In this document: in pieces, positions 32,815 through 45,598 of the stretch | Numbering within the stretch: the first letter of the stretch is position 1 | How the letters are laid out: each line of letters starts with the position of its first letter | Origin: Guillardia theta CCMP2712 | Lineage: Eukaryota > Cryptophyceae > Pyrenomonadales > Geminigeraceae | Reading direction: 5' to 3' | NCBI RefSeq assembly: GCF_000315625.1 | Contig: NW_005434622.1 | Location: 62,001 to 126,000 of the forward strand | DNA: 64,000 nucleotides | Program-made: the position numbers and the translations under genes | The notes under the pieces: model-generated | Told to the model about the DNA's origin: nothing | The model's database searches: none | Seen by the model: only the letters and a program-made list of their open reading frames with translations

Positions 32815-33336
32815 GGCACTGCCATCCATAATGGCGTTCTTTCAAATACAACACAAGAGAGAAAAATTGAACTTGAGGACAGGAGGACTGAGTTGTTCGA
32901 TAGGCTGGTCTGAATCTGTTGCAACAAACAGCAGGAGATCTCAGATTGTTGTGTTTCTGACTGAAAGTTAATCAGACATCCAAACAAAACTGCACGCACC
33001 AGCCCACGTGCAGGATAAGTATCTCATCCTTGACACACCAATGGAAATCACCCGAAATCGCTCGTCACACAGACGGGGAGTTTTTGGATACATGATGTAG
33101 CAAAGTGTATAGAGTAGAAGAGGAGACCCGTGCTAGCTCCCCAACCTGATGGTGGACATGTCAAGAAACGACGTCATGAAGGGCAATATGGCGTATGAAG
33201 AAGACAGTTAGAACGTACAGATGAAAGATAACGCAAGGCCAGGATGTACGGATGAAGGTGTTTTGGGTCAGTAGGGAGCACCAAGGTCCGGTAGGAAGCA
33301 AAAACGTTCTTAACAACAGTCTATTAAACTTTCGTG
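32815..33336. other. Intergenic region
   Basis: No gene or repeat recognised between the convergent genes ending at 32814 and 33337. Confidence 0.5.
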
Positions 33337-35076
<1,740 letters not shown>

Positions 35077-35149
35077 GGTTGAGTCGCCCTTGCTCGTGCT
35101 CCCTTCTCCGCTGTCATCCCCTCCCATCATCGAGCCAACGGATCGCTCA

Positions 35150-35735
35150 GGGTAGGCCCAGTGGGTCACGCCGGGACGGCCGTGAGGCGCGGCCCGGGCC
35201 GGGTCCGAGTCCGATCTCGTCGGGCCCCCAAACTTAACTGATGACTAGGCCTTCACTTAACTGCGGCGCGCAGCCGCGGCCTCCCGGGCGAGAGACGACG
35301 GTCCTGGCACCGTCACGGCGGAGGCCCGGCCCGCCGGGCCCGCCGGGCCCCGGCGCGGCCGCGGTGCCTGAGGCGCGGCCGGGCGGCGGCGGCGCGAGCG
35401 GACTCCTCAGGGATCGGATCCCGGAGGCCCGGCCGGCGGCCCGGCGCGCGCCGCGCTTTCTAGTCACCATCTGAGAACTTTGCCACTGTCACAGTAAGTC
35501 CTGAACGGACAGATGCCCCGGCATGATCGCCGGGTCCGATCTTTTTACTCACTGAAAGTTAAGTTAAAAATCAGTACTAGGACAATCAGGAGAGTCGAGG
35601 AGGCTTGACCGTGCCTGACACGCAGTGTCGTGACAGGCCAAACGGCGAGAAGAGCCTAAGACAGCGAGAACCAAAATTGAAACTTTCAAACCTATTCCCT
35701 GTGGCAACTGCTGTCCCCCAAACTTAGTACTCGTA
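35150..35735. repeat. GC-rich mosaic repeat, copy B
   Basis: Contains GGCCCCCAAACTTAACTGAT, CTTCACTTAACTGCGGCGCG, a 200-bp hyper-GC block (CCCGCCGGGCCCGCCGGGCC), CTGAAAGTTAAGTTAAAAAT and ACTGCTGTCCCCCAAACTTA. The same modules occur near 38500-38760 and 57540-57905 in changed order or orientation. Confidence 0.65.
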
Positions 35736-35816
35736 ACTGATCCGTGATCATCGGATGCCATGATGTTCTCAGTCCTCAGCCCGGTCGCGACCGTCCGAGG
35801 CTGCGGCATGACCGGG

Positions 35817-36877
35817 CGACTAGGGGTTTTATGGATGTCCTTCTGAATAGCGTAGCGTAGTGTGCCCACTTTAGTTAACCTGGAGAAAGGGGTTAAGATC
35901 TAGGTTAAATCCATAGGTGACCCCAGTTCAAGACTCCAGTTATCAATTTGTACCACAACCCACTCTTTTTTTGAACTGTTAGAAATTTGTTCCACCAATG
36001 CATTCAAGTTCATGAGGTAGACATGCAATGAGGACAGAATGAAGATCGGATGCGCATGCAAAGGTCATGCTGCACTTGTATGAGGTTCCAGCATCACGTA
36101 TATTGCATGATTCTCTCATGTGGTATGCCTGATGCAGTCATGCAGAACATCAACAACATGAAACGGTAGTCTTTTATTGCATGAACTTCGTCACTTCCAG
36201 CGAATGTTCTCGATGTCTGGGTCTTCCATTTAGGATTTGCGGTTCCAATGCACGCTTTCAAGGAGCAATTCACTGGAATCTGCATAGCTTGACACACTGA
36301 TTCTCAGAAAGTAGCGACGTTTGCCCGTTGCAATTTCCGCTTTACCTCTGCTTTTTCTTTAACCTATGTATGTTACTGTGAAAACGTTCTGTATGTGGCC
36401 ATATGTTCAAGTAAACGATGTCATTCAGAATATCAGAGCCATTGTCCTCATTGAGCACACAACAGGGAAGCAGTCATCATCAAAATATTGCTGTTTCATT
36501 GACGTTCAACGAGCGACGAGAACCGATTATAAAGAGTCAGGGTACGCTGCTTGCATACTTGCACGAGTCTATTCTGACAGGATGGGTGTTGACGTCATGT
36601 TGTCAGTCAGATGGGGAGGCCAAGGTACACGACAAGGAGGTCGGGCGAGCATGCTCACGCCATGTTAACGCGGTGTGGAACGCCCTGTCTGGGGGCGGGT
36701 CGTCGGCTTTTACCGAGATGTCGAAACGTTGCGATTTAGCTATTCAAACGCTATTCAGGCCCTGAATAGTGACATAGGAGACTATTCAAACCCTGAATAG
36801 TGTCTGAATTCAGAGCCAAGTTAAGTAAAACTTTAGTACCTACGCTACGCAATTCAGCGCTTCCATAAAACCCCTAC
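35817..36877. mobile_element. Putative non-autonomous element bounded by inverted repeats
   Basis: Left end 35817-35863 reads GACTAGGGGTTTTATGGA ... CTGAATAGCGTAGCGTAG; the reverse complement of 36838-36877 reads GAGTAGGGGTTTTATGGA ... CTGAATTGCGTAGCGTAG. The arms share about 40 bases with small indels. The interior encodes no recognisable transposase. Near the right end CTATTCAGGCCCTGAATAG forms a palindrome. A target-site duplication was not identified, so mobility is inference. Confidence 0.5.
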
Positions 36878-37235
36878 TCATTCGGATGTCGGCGCTTACC
36901 GTACGTCACTACTACTACCTTAAGGCTGAGTACCGGCCCATAGCCAATGGTCTGGAAGGGTGCTCTGTGGGGTACTGTCATGATCACTGTAGTGATGGAG
37001 GGGTCCTTTGCCAGGTGACCAGCCTCAGTGGGTTCCCCTGTATGCAAGAGCACAATGAGACGATGAGCATGCGGTGTCGGCACCTCAGTGATGCAGCATG
37101 CGAGCATAAGTGGGTAAGGAGTTGGAGAGGATCAAGGCTGATGTGTTCTCTCAATGATTTCACAACTTCATTGACTTTACATAGTTTTGATTTTCTGTCC
37201 ATTCTGAACAAGCTTGCCGCAGGGGAGCGTGTTCG

Positions 37236-38348
37236 TTGATTGTTTTTTCGATTGCCTTCGTCTTCCTCGCGGTTCAAGTGTTCTCGTCCGGGAATCCGTT
37301 AAGGTCGCTTCAGAGTGATGTCAGCATCTGGGAAAGAGAGTACTCTGGCTTCAACTTCAGCCAGGTTCTCTTACATGTTCGTAACAAGGCTTCGAGCTTT
37401 ATGTTCGTGCCTTTCGTCCCACCTGACAGTCAATCGCCTGTCAAGAATTCCTCTTGGATGCCGCTCAATCGGTCAAGAAACAATGTGAGTGAAATAGATG
37501 TAAACCATACACATCTCATCTTCAACCGATCCCTGGTTCAACCCCGCACCAATTCCTCGAAGGGCAACACCAGCATTGCATCCTTGAAAGAGATCAACAA
37601 AACCCGCACGGCCCTTCAAAACGTCTCTCAGAACATGACAGCCAGGTCAAATTATTTCAGAGGACCCTCGTTCAAGAGAGCTGCTGCAAACAACAAGGCA
37701 AATATCCAACGCGGAGAGAAGAAACCCTCCAAGTGCCCGTATGTGCTCGTGAACTCCCAAGGAGGGGTAGGCTCTAGCTCGTTCATGGAACTGCTTCAAA
37801 GATCGCACCTTCCCATGAACTCCCCTGGGGACGCTGATGGTTTCAAGCACAAGAACGCCTATCAGTTCAAGCACGACCGCCAAGGAATACAGCTGGGTGG
37901 GCTAGGATGTGCCAAGAAAGCCATGGTGATCCTGGGAGACCCGTTGCACTCCATAGAGAGTGTGCATCGACGATTCCAAGTGGCGCATATCAACAAGTGG
38001 CGCCAAAACTCCAAGAGACGCCCATATGGCGGACGCACAGGACTTGCTGACATCTGGAAAGAGATCAGCAACGCAAAGCAAGACACTACGGGACTAACAG
38101 ACTACGTCAATAGCTGGTTGGTAGCTGGAAATGAGAACAATTGGCCAGAGCTGCGCATTGTCAACACCAAGACGTTATACAAGAATGCGACGGAGCTCGC
38201 CAAGTATTTGGGAGTGAGGGAGCAAGACCTGAAATCCTTCAAGCAGCTCGATTACAAGCCACGTGCCTTCAAGAGCTCCGCTCCTCCTGCTGTGCAGTCC
38301 ATCTTCGAACCCATCAAGTCCAAGATAGATCACTTGAAAGCTCCCTAG
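37236..38348 (+). CDS. Sulfotransferase-like type II membrane protein
   Basis: Long single open frame. It opens with a hydrophobic signal anchor (IVFSIAFVFLAVQVFSS), then a luminal stem rich in N-glycosylation sequons (NFS, NSS, NRS, NVS, NHT, NTS, NKT, NMT). The C-terminal half has YVLVNSQGGVGSSSFMELL, placed like a 5'-phosphosulfate-binding loop, and MVILGDPLHSIESVHRRF, placed like the 3'-phosphate-binding RDP...S motif of PAPS-dependent sulfotransferases. A Golgi enzyme acting on glycans would fit. Both motifs are divergent, so the fold is inferred. The frame begins with TTG at 37236 and has no ATG ahead of the anchor; a small upstream exon spliced at the CCGCAG acceptor (about 37221) probably supplies the start. 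Confidence 0.6.
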   Translation: MIVFSIAFVFLAVQVFSSGNPLRSLQSDVSIWEREYSGFNFSQVLLHVRNKASSFMFVPFVPPDSQSPVKNSSWMPLNRSRNNVSEIDVNHTHLIFNRSLVQPRTNSSKGNTSIASLKEINKTRTALQNVSQNMTARSNYFRGPSFKRAAANNKANIQRGEKKPSKCPYVLVNSQGGVGSSSFMELLQRSHLPMNSPGDADGFKHKNAYQFKHDRQGIQLGGLGCAKKAMVILGDPLHSIESVHRRFQVAHINKWRQNSKRRPYGGRTGLADIWKEISNAKQDTTGLTDYVNSWLVAGNENNWPELRIVNTKTLYKNATELAKYLGVREQDLKSFKQLDYKPRAFKSSAPPAVQSIFEPIKSKIDHLKAP

Positions 38349-38794
38349 CCGCATGCCCCCGATCATGCCAACTCCCTAGGTCTTCAGTTATTCGGGGATG
38401 TCGCTAATGTGATTGATACGACGATCGGATTGATACCGCGCACAGCGGCAAGTTTGGCGATCACTGATCGGATCGGATTGCAAATCGGCCACTAGATCGG
38501 ACCAGCGCGTCACCAGCCTCTCGCTTGGCAGGACAGCTCAGTTGAACTGACTCAGCGGGCCGCGCACGGCCTGACACGGCCGCCGCCCGGGCCGGGCCCG
38601 GCGGGTGACTCGGACCGTCGCATCATCAAGTTATCCTGCCCGAATCTTGATCTTTACTCAAAGTTAAGTTAAAAAACAGTAGAAGAGAAAAGACAGTGAG
38701 AATCAACTCTTATACGGCCCACTGCTGTCCCCCAAACTTAACTGATACCGCCCGAATTCAGGGAGGTCCTAAAGCCGGACTCGATGGCAGAGCG
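38349..38794. other. Intergenic region holding repeat copy C
   Basis: Filled largely by the GC-rich mosaic repeat at 38500-38760. The MFS reading frame extends into it from the right, but that part is not trusted as coding. Confidence 0.55.
38500..38760. repeat. GC-rich mosaic repeat, copy C
   Basis: Hyper-GC block CGCCCGGGCCGGGCCCGGCG, then TTACTCAAAGTTAAGTTAAA, GACAGTGAGAATCAACTC, and ACTGCTGTCCCCCAAACTTA ending TTAACTGAT. These modules match copies at 35150 and 57540. Confidence 0.7.
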
Positions 38795-41481
38795 ATGAGC
38801 ATGTGGAGAGAGGAGAAGGGAGAAGCGAGAAGAGAAGCGAGCAGAGAAGCGAGGAGAGAAGCGAGCAGAGAAGCGAGCAGAGAAGTGAGCAGAGAAGCGA
38901 GAAGAGAAGCGAGCAGAGAAGCGAGAAGAGAAGCGAGGAGAAGACAGCATCCTTTACATCGGTCACTGAATCTTAGCGGCAAGATCCTATTGTTTGCCCT
39001 TGTCCTCTTCACCTGCGTTGAGTCCTCGACCTCCCTTTCCCATTTTCTCGAACTCGTCGCCCGCAAGTCACTAGCGTTTGGTCGTCCTCCTCCCTTACAG
39101 TCCTCCTTCACTGCTACCAACAAGAGGCTCGCGTGTTCTCATCGATGCACCAGAGGAGACATTAGAGGCACTAGCAGCAAGAGGGTGAAGCCAGCGACGA
39201 GATTGTGGAGGATGCAGCAGCAGAGGGAAAGCAGCACGGAGAGCGCTGAAACCGCATCTAGAGGAAGCAGCGAAACTTCTCAGGTTGCTTCCACCATGTC
39301 GTGGGTTGTTCTTTTCTTGCTCCTGGGCATCAACGTACACAATCAGTGGACGAGGGCTATGGTATACTACCTTGTGAGCTTCAAGATCCCCAAAACAGAG
39401 GACAACGCGAACAAGTATATGAACATCGACTTGAACTTCGAGGAAGAGCAGTACAGCATCCTTGCATCCTTCGGATTCACTGCTCTCTACACGTTCTGCA
39501 GTCTCATCGCTGGCCGAGCAAGCGACAAGGGCAACAGAGCCTTCATCGTCCTGGTGGCGGCAGCGGGTTGGTCCCTCGCAACGGCAGGGCAAGGGATCTC
39601 GAGGAGCTTCGAGCAGGTGCTCGCGTTCCGCTCGCTCATGGGAGTGTCGCAAGCGTTCACGAACCCTCCTGCCTACGGGCTCATCGCGTCCTCCTTCCCC
39701 GAGTCTCAGATCGCCACTGCCAACTCCGTCTTCGCCTCCGCCGTCTACATCGGCGGAGCTCTGGCGTCCTTGAGTATCCTCGCAGATCAGCAGGTGGGGT
39801 GGAGGATGACGTGCCTGGGCTCAGGAGCGCTGGGCTGCCTCCTCGCTGCAGGAGGAGCCTTCTTCCTCCGAGACCCGCGCATGAAGAGGGAGGATGGTGG
39901 GCAGCTGAACGAGCAGACGATGTTGCTGGGCAGCAGAGAGGAGCAGGAGGAGGTGGAGGAGGCAGCGAGTAGCTCTTTCAACTTTCAGAAGCAGATGAGG
40001 GAAGGGCTGGAGGCAATCAAAGGAGTTCTTTCCATCCCCTCCGTCCAGGTGCTGTTTGCAGCCTCTGCCGTCAGGTTCTGCGCAGGCTACGGCATTGGGG
40101 TTTGGAAAGCTCCGCTGTATCGGGAGCTTTTCCCTTCCTCTGAGAGCGAATTCTCCGTGGCCAATGCCTTTGTCATCTCCTGTGGAGGGGTCCTCTCCTC
40201 CCTTCTTGGAGGGGTCCTTGCTGATCGACTGGCTCCGCACGACTACGGAAAGAAGCTTCTGGTTCGTTTCGCTCCTCTGCCCCTTTCTCCTTCCCCCCTC
40301 CTTCCTCTCCTCCCCCCTTCTTCCGCCCCTTCCTCCTTCCCCTCTCCTTCCTCCTTGCCCTCACTTTTCTCCTCGCCTTCCATTCCCTTCCTCCCTACCA
40401 TCTTCTAAACTCCACCACTACCTCCTCCTCCCACAACTCCTCCAAAGGCAAACTGCCCCACTCTCCTCGCTTTCTCTGCCTTTCTCTCCTTGGCTTTTGC
40501 TCACCCTGAACTTTCCTCAGATCCCAGCTGTCGGCAGCATCCTTGCCGTCCCCTTCTGGATTGGAGCATGCAAGGCTGACAGGTTTGCTCGCCACCTCCT
40601 CCTCTTCCACCACCACCACCACCACCACCACCACCTCCTCCTCCTCCTCCTCCTCCTCCTCCTCCTCCTTCTGCCTCGCACTAAGAACATCCCCAGCTTC
40701 ACTCACAGCATCTCCCTCCTCTTCCTCGAGTACATCGTTGCTGAGTGCTGGTTCGGCCCCACCCTCGCCGCGCTCTTCAAGGTGAAGGAGGAGGAGGCAG
40801 AAAGGTTTTTCTCACACACTAGCAGAGTGTTCCGCGAGAAATTCAGGGGACAGCGCAGGTGAGGAGGGAAGGGAAGAAGAAGAGGGAAGTGGGAAGGAAG
40901 AGAAAGGAAAGAGAGGAGGCAGAGGGAGAGTCGGGGAGGGAGGAAAGGGAGGAGAAGGTAGAAGGACGGAAGAAGGAGGAAGGGAGCAGGGAGGAAGGGA
41001 GGAGGAGGGATGGGCTTACAAGGACCCATAGGGGCTGTTCTCTGTGCTGGGTGCAATCGGGAACATCATGCCAGTGGTGATAGGAAGGTGAGGAGGAGGA
41101 GGAGCGGGAGTTACTGTGGGGGAGGAGACGGGAAGGGCGTTGGGAATGTTGTGTGTGCATGAGGAGGAGAGTGGAATGGGAAATGGGAGGGAAGACGGGG
41201 AGGAGGAGGAGGAGGAGGAGGAGGAGGAGGAGGAGGAGGAGGAGGAGGAGGAGGAGGAGGAGGAGGAGGAGGAGGAGGTTGTCTTACTGGAGTCTTTAGC
41301 CTGCAAAAGGATCATCCTCTCCCCGACGTCCTCGCTGTACTTGCTGCTCCTGCTGCTCCTGCCTCGTCAATCTGACGCTCCTCAGGTTTCTGTCTCGGCC
41401 GCGTACCTCGTGAGCGGAATCTTGTTCTTCGTAGCGAGTCAGATGATTCAGCCGCCTACAAGAGGCCACAGGGAAGCATAA
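38795..41481 (+). CDS. Major facilitator superfamily transporter
   Basis: Twelve-helix secondary transporter, closest in feel to spinster-like MFS proteins. Signature loop after TM2: LIAGRASDKGNRAFIVLV; later helices include FRSLMGVSQAFTNPPAYGL and FVISCGGVLSSLLGGVLADR. After 40260, short exons between pyrimidine-rich introns carry IPAVGSILAVPFWIGACKAD, FTHSISLLFLEYIVAECWFG (PTLAALFK), LFSVLGAIGNIMPVVIG and AAYLVSGILFFVASQMIQ, ending at TAA 41481. The N-terminus has a 12-bp repeat translated as REASREAR, then a hydrophobic segment ILLFALVLFTCVESS and a basic/Ser region, which could be a signal-plus-transit leader for a complex plastid; this is speculative. The ATG at 38795 is chosen because the upstream frame lies in a repeat. 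Substrate unknown. Confidence 0.75.
38813..38945 (+). repeat. 12-bp tandem repeat (GAAGCGAGNAGA)
   Basis: About eleven copies with A/C/G variation, open in the MFS frame as REAS/REAR units. It is either a translated Arg/Glu-rich segment or 5' UTR just before the true start. Confidence 0.85.
40600..40672. repeat. (CCA)n and (CCT)n in MFS intron
   Basis: Adjacent trinucleotide runs between the exon ending GACAG and the exon beginning CTTCACTCAC. Confidence 0.9.
41200..41279. repeat. (GGA)n microsatellite in MFS intron
   Basis: About 25 GGA units; the poly-Glu frame is not translated because it lies in an intron. Confidence 0.9.
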
Positions 41482-41549
41482 CTGACTTGGTGAAGTTTGT
41501 CGCTTGTGGAGACGACAAACAGAGCTCTTTCGTCCATGTTTGCACTTTC

Positions 41550-41607
<58 letters not shown>
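41550..41607. repeat. (ATG)n microsatellite
   Basis: About 19 perfect copies between the convergent MFS and DEK genes; gives poly-Met on + and poly-Ile on minus ORFs, which are not genes. Confidence 0.95.
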
Positions 41608-41896
41608 GTGGAAGTGAGAAGGAAGGATGGGGGAGAGAGAGAAAATGGGGAGGAAGAGGGAAGATGAAGAAAAGGACAGGTGATTGGATGAAATCAAACT
41701 CGAAAAGCAACTTGGGGATCAGGAAGGGACGAGGAGGGACAAGTCGGAGAGTCACTGTTGTATTAAAGAGATATCCACATGGCGGGCTGAAAAAGATCAA
41801 GAAAAGACAATCATCGCCATACAACATGGCAACCTTGCATCATCATCATCCTCATCCTCTTCATCATCATCATAATCGTCGTTGTCGTCGTCATCA

Positions 41897-42556
41897 TCAT
41901 TCAGCTGAAATAACTTCGTCGACAATTTTCTTAATCTTGTCCTTGTACTTATCAGTGTCGATCTCGTACTTCTCCTTCAGCTGCTCCCTCACCTGCCAAC
42001 CTCTCACTCGCCCTCTACCTCCTCCCCTGCTCCCCTCCCCTCCTCTCCCTCATCCTCTCGTCTGCTCTCCCTCCTTCTCTCCTCTCCTCTCGCTCACGTT
42101 GCGCAGCGTCAGCGTATCCATGTCGGCGCCGTCGCAGATCTCTTTGACATGCTTCTTGATCTTGCCGAGCATCTCTGCTTCCTCTCCCTTGATCAAGGGC
42201 TCGTCCTCCTCCTCCTCCTCCTTCAAGAATCAGCGGCTGCAGTGAACGGCGGGTGGGGGGCGGAGTAGGAGAGCAAGGAGGATCAAGAAGGAGGAGGTGG
42301 GATCACGTAAGGATGGGTAAAGGATGAAGGAGGGGGGGGGAACAGAAAAGAGGGAGAGAGAAGGAAAGGAGGGAAGGAGAGCAGGAGGGAAGGAGGAGAG
42401 GAGGAGGAGAGGAGCGCGGGTGACGGATGAGGAGAGAGGACCTCTTTGTTCTTCTTTCCTGCCTTCTTCGTCTCCTTCTTAGCTTTCTTCTTGGGTCGCT
42501 GCATCGGCTTTAGATTAAGATCAGGCTAATCCAAAACTGCACTGACCTTCTCTTCC

Positions 42557-42621
<65 letters not shown>

Positions 42622-44420
42622 CTGTAGAGAGTCAGCTTTGCGATGGACTTCCTCTGTCTACCTTCTTCTTCCCTTTTCCCTTGGCCTTGCTCGCTGGGGA
42701 CTGATCAGGGGTCAGAGGGCAGGAGCAGCAGTTGGAGACGAGGACCTTGGTCTTTGACTTCTTGGCAGACTTCTTGCTGCTGGTCTTGCTCTTGCTCTTC
42801 TTGGGTGCAGATTTTGACTTGGAGGAGACGGTCTTGCAGACAGTGGCTGAAGGTTTCTTGAGGAAAGTGAAGAGTCGATCGACAAGGTCTTTCTGCATAT
42901 CACCAGTCATCCAATCTCCTCTCCTCCCCTCCTCTCCTCTCCTCTCCTCTCCTCTCCTCTCCTCTCCTTCTGCTCGCCTCCCCTCCTCTTCTCTCCTTCT
43001 CTTCACTCCGCCCTTTCCCCTCTTCTCCACTTACATGAACTCCGCTCCTCTCCAGCGCGAGACATTCCATGATGCCCTTGAGATCCTTCATCTGCTTCTT
43101 CTGCAGGCGAGCAAAGAATGCTTCTTCAGCTTTCTGTTATGTTGGTCAGTCAGTCAGTCAGGCAGGAAGGCAGGCAGGAAGGCAGGCAGGATGGAAGGAT
43201 GGAGGGAGGGAAAGCAGCGGGAATTAGCGGGAGGCAGGAGGCAAGGCAGGNNNNNNNNNNNNNNNNNNNNNNNNNNNNNNNNNNNNNNNNNNNNNNNNNN
43301 NNNNNNNNNNNNNNNNNNNNNNNNNNNNNNNNNNNNNNNNNNNNNNNNNNGAGGGAGGGAGGGAGGACCCCAATCACCTTGTCCTCGAAGCTCATCCCTC
43401 TGAACTCCATCAGGTTCTGTTTCATCGCCTTGGGCTGCAGGGCAAGTCAGTCCAACCCGTCAAGACTTGTCGGCGAGTCAACCTGATCGACACGACGGAA
43501 CAGCATCTTGTGAAGGACTTTGATGGGATCGTTTATGTCGCTCTTCTTCACCGTGTGGTTGGTCAGGCTGTTGACGACTGGACAGCATCGTGACTTAACA
43601 TCCCCGTCTCATCCATCATCCCCGACCTGACTGGATGTCCCCCAGCCGCTTTCCGTCTCCCTATGGCTGCTCGTCAAACATCCCAAGGGCCTCAGCTGGT
43701 ATCACCTGGGGGATGACGATCTCTTCCTTGTCCTTGGAGCTCGTGTCAGGGTGAAAGTGCTCCGACGACTTGCGCTGCCTGCACAGGCGGTCAGGTCGAG
43801 ACAGGAAACAAACCTTGTCACCTCTTGGCTCCAGCTTCCACTTCCCAATAAGCTCCCGCCTTCTTGGATTCCTCCTCCTCCTCCTCCTCCTCCTCTTTCT
43901 TGGCCTGCTCGTCAGTTAGATGTGTCGCACACTTGTCGTCGTTGCCCAGCACATTCTTTGCAGTCCTTCCTCTTTTGGTGGGGGTCGCCTCTGGTTCCTC
44001 CTGCTCTGCTTCCTGAGGACAAGCTCGTGACCCTCATCTCGGCCATGTGCTTCAAGACCTTCTTTGGCTTCCTTCCGCGCTTGGAAGGAGTGTTAGGATT
44101 GGACGTCGATCCTTTGCCGGCATCCTTTGCCATCGTTTACAGCAGGCCCAGCCGTGGGATTCCCTTACCTTGTCCTCGTTGGAATGGTTCTCGGAATCCT
44201 CCTTTTCTCCTCTTTCTGTTTCAACACACGTCAAGAACAGCCGCAAGGAAGCAAGCTGCGATCACAGTCGGTTCTTCTTCCTTCTTCTCGATCTCCTGAC
44301 CATACGTCAGGATCGCACGTAGCACAATGTTAGGACCACCTTGGTCTCTTCTTTCTCTTCGACCTTGGAAGTGTCTTGAGCCTTGGGCTCTGACTCCGTC
44401 TTGTCTTCTGTCGCCGTCAT
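41897..44420 (-). CDS. DEK: DEK family chromatin protein
   Basis: Nuclear DNA-binding/chromatin architecture protein. Start exon MTATEDKTESEPKAQDTSK (Met at 44420). AT-hook-like pairs follow: TPSKRGRKPKKVLKH and TPTKRGRTAKNVLGND. The conserved core spans exons NSLTNHTVKKSDINDPIKVL (43570-43480), HKMLFRRVDQ, NLMEFRGMSFEDKV, KAEEAFFARLQKKQMKDLKG, ECLALERSGV and KDLVDRLFTFLKKPSATV. This last is the SAP-like motif of DEK (eelverileFLlkP). A Lys/Ser-rich linker and an acidic Glu run precede the DEK_C domain: IKGEEAEMLGKIKKHVKEIC, DMDTLTLRNVREQLKEKYEI and DTDKYKDKIKKIVDEVI, with TGA at 41897. An assembly gap lies in an intron. The full domain order matches DEK well. Confidence 0.85.
42545..42625 (-). 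repeat. Acidic (Glu) trinucleotide run in DEK
   Basis: (CCT/CTT)n on the + strand gives poly-Glu on the minus strand. Neighbouring lysine-rich exons suggest at least part is translated, as acidic stretches are normal in DEK. Confidence 0.6.
43251..43350. other. Assembly gap of 100 Ns
   Basis: Sits in a GGCAGGAA/GGGA repeat inside a DEK intron; coding exons on both sides are intact. Confidence 1.
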
Positions 44421-45598
44421 TTTTCAAGCTGCACCAATGGATCAGCCACAGAACTTACAACAAGATACTGCAAGCTTGAGCTGTTTGAAAGTTTCTCTTT
44501 GCCCCGCCTCTGAAACACTCTCAATCCTCTCGATCGTTCACTGCCTCTGCTATCCCTCCCCCCACCCACCCCCCCTTCACTTGGGCACGAGGATGAAAGG
44601 AAGATGCAACGATGTAGGGGTGCTGATCAACAGTCAATCCCTATTCTCTCCGCATCTTGATGTAGCATGAAAAGTAATGGTACAACACTCAGCATCGCAG
44701 AGTTGAGCTCATTTCCAACTGTTCTTGTTGGAAATCACCCAGCTCTGATAGTACAACATCCTCTTGAATGTATCGTCACAATTGAAACAGCTAAAATTCG
44801 GCCATTACCCAGACCTGCTCCTACTTTCTCCTGCATTCCCCTCTATCAATCTGATCCAATCTCTCGATCCTTTCGCTCTATCAGTCCATCTTCTCACTCA
44901 CTGCTCTATCGAACTCCTCACTCTCCTCTCTTTCAACTCCTCTCCTATCTCTCTCCCTCTCTCTCCCTCTCTCCCTTCTCTTCCTTCGCCGCTACTAATC
45001 TTCGCCTGTCCTCCAGCATGACGGGCTTCGCTTCTTCCCGCCAATCCCTACACCACCCCATAGAATTCACCCCCTTTACTGACACCCCCATTTTCCCCTT
45101 CTCTTATACCCCTAGTCAAGAGCCGTGCACCCGTTCACTTACCAATATAACTACCCCACCTGTATCTGGTACCCCACCCCATCAGATTCAAATTTTTCGC
45201 CAGATATTCTGTACAGCACCGGAAGGAACTAGCCAGAGGTGAGAAGTTTCAACGACTTTCAACTCGTGTGCTGTCACATGTTCATACATAAGATGTGACA
45301 ACCTGTGCGATGTGAAAAGAGGAGAGGAGAGGAGAGGAGGGGAGGGGAGGGGAGGAGAGGAGAGGAGAGGAGAGGTTCGCAGTATTCGTTGCTTCAGGAT
45401 TGATTCGCGTGCCACAGATGTAGTCTTAAATACAATCAGCGGCTTTTGATTTCACTTACAAAAAAGATACTTCAGATTCCTCGCTTGTCAAACCTGCAGC
45501 GCTAGGCACGTTTGCGGCCGCTTTGATCGTGCCGACAGCCTTTACCGGCACAAGTCCCAAACTACCCCAGGTCACCATCGGCTGGGGTGAAGATCACC
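44421..45598. other. Intergenic region, pyrimidine-rich
   Basis: Long T/C-rich stretch with an open frame at 44667-45242 that has no recognisable protein character. A C-rich section near 45050-45185 (ACCCCxxx repeats) and a (GAGGA)n tract at 45320-45375 are present. No gene called. Confidence 0.5.

Larger units (their letters stand above)
35077..37235. other. Gene-poor region with two repeat elements
   Basis: Contains GC-rich repeat copy B (35150-35735) and an element bounded by inverted repeats (35817-36877). Small ORFs inside (36094-36297 minus, 36366-36765 plus) match nothing I recognise. 36886-37235 is the probable upstream part of the sulfotransferase-like gene. Confidence 0.5.

Noticed and set aside
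36366-36765. Two overlapping plus ORFs inside the inverted-repeat element
   Set aside because: No similarity to a transposase or any domain recognised; frames compete and lack splice support.
38696-38794. Upstream extension of the MFS reading frame
   Set aside because: Lies in GC-rich repeat copy C; the next Met at 38795 is preferred.
41487-42245. Plus ORF with poly-Met
   Set aside because: Created by (ATG)n; its right part is antisense to DEK coding sequence.
44667-45242. 191-residue plus ORF
   Set aside because: T/C-rich low-complexity sequence with Ser/Leu/Pro bias and no motif; probably intergenic.
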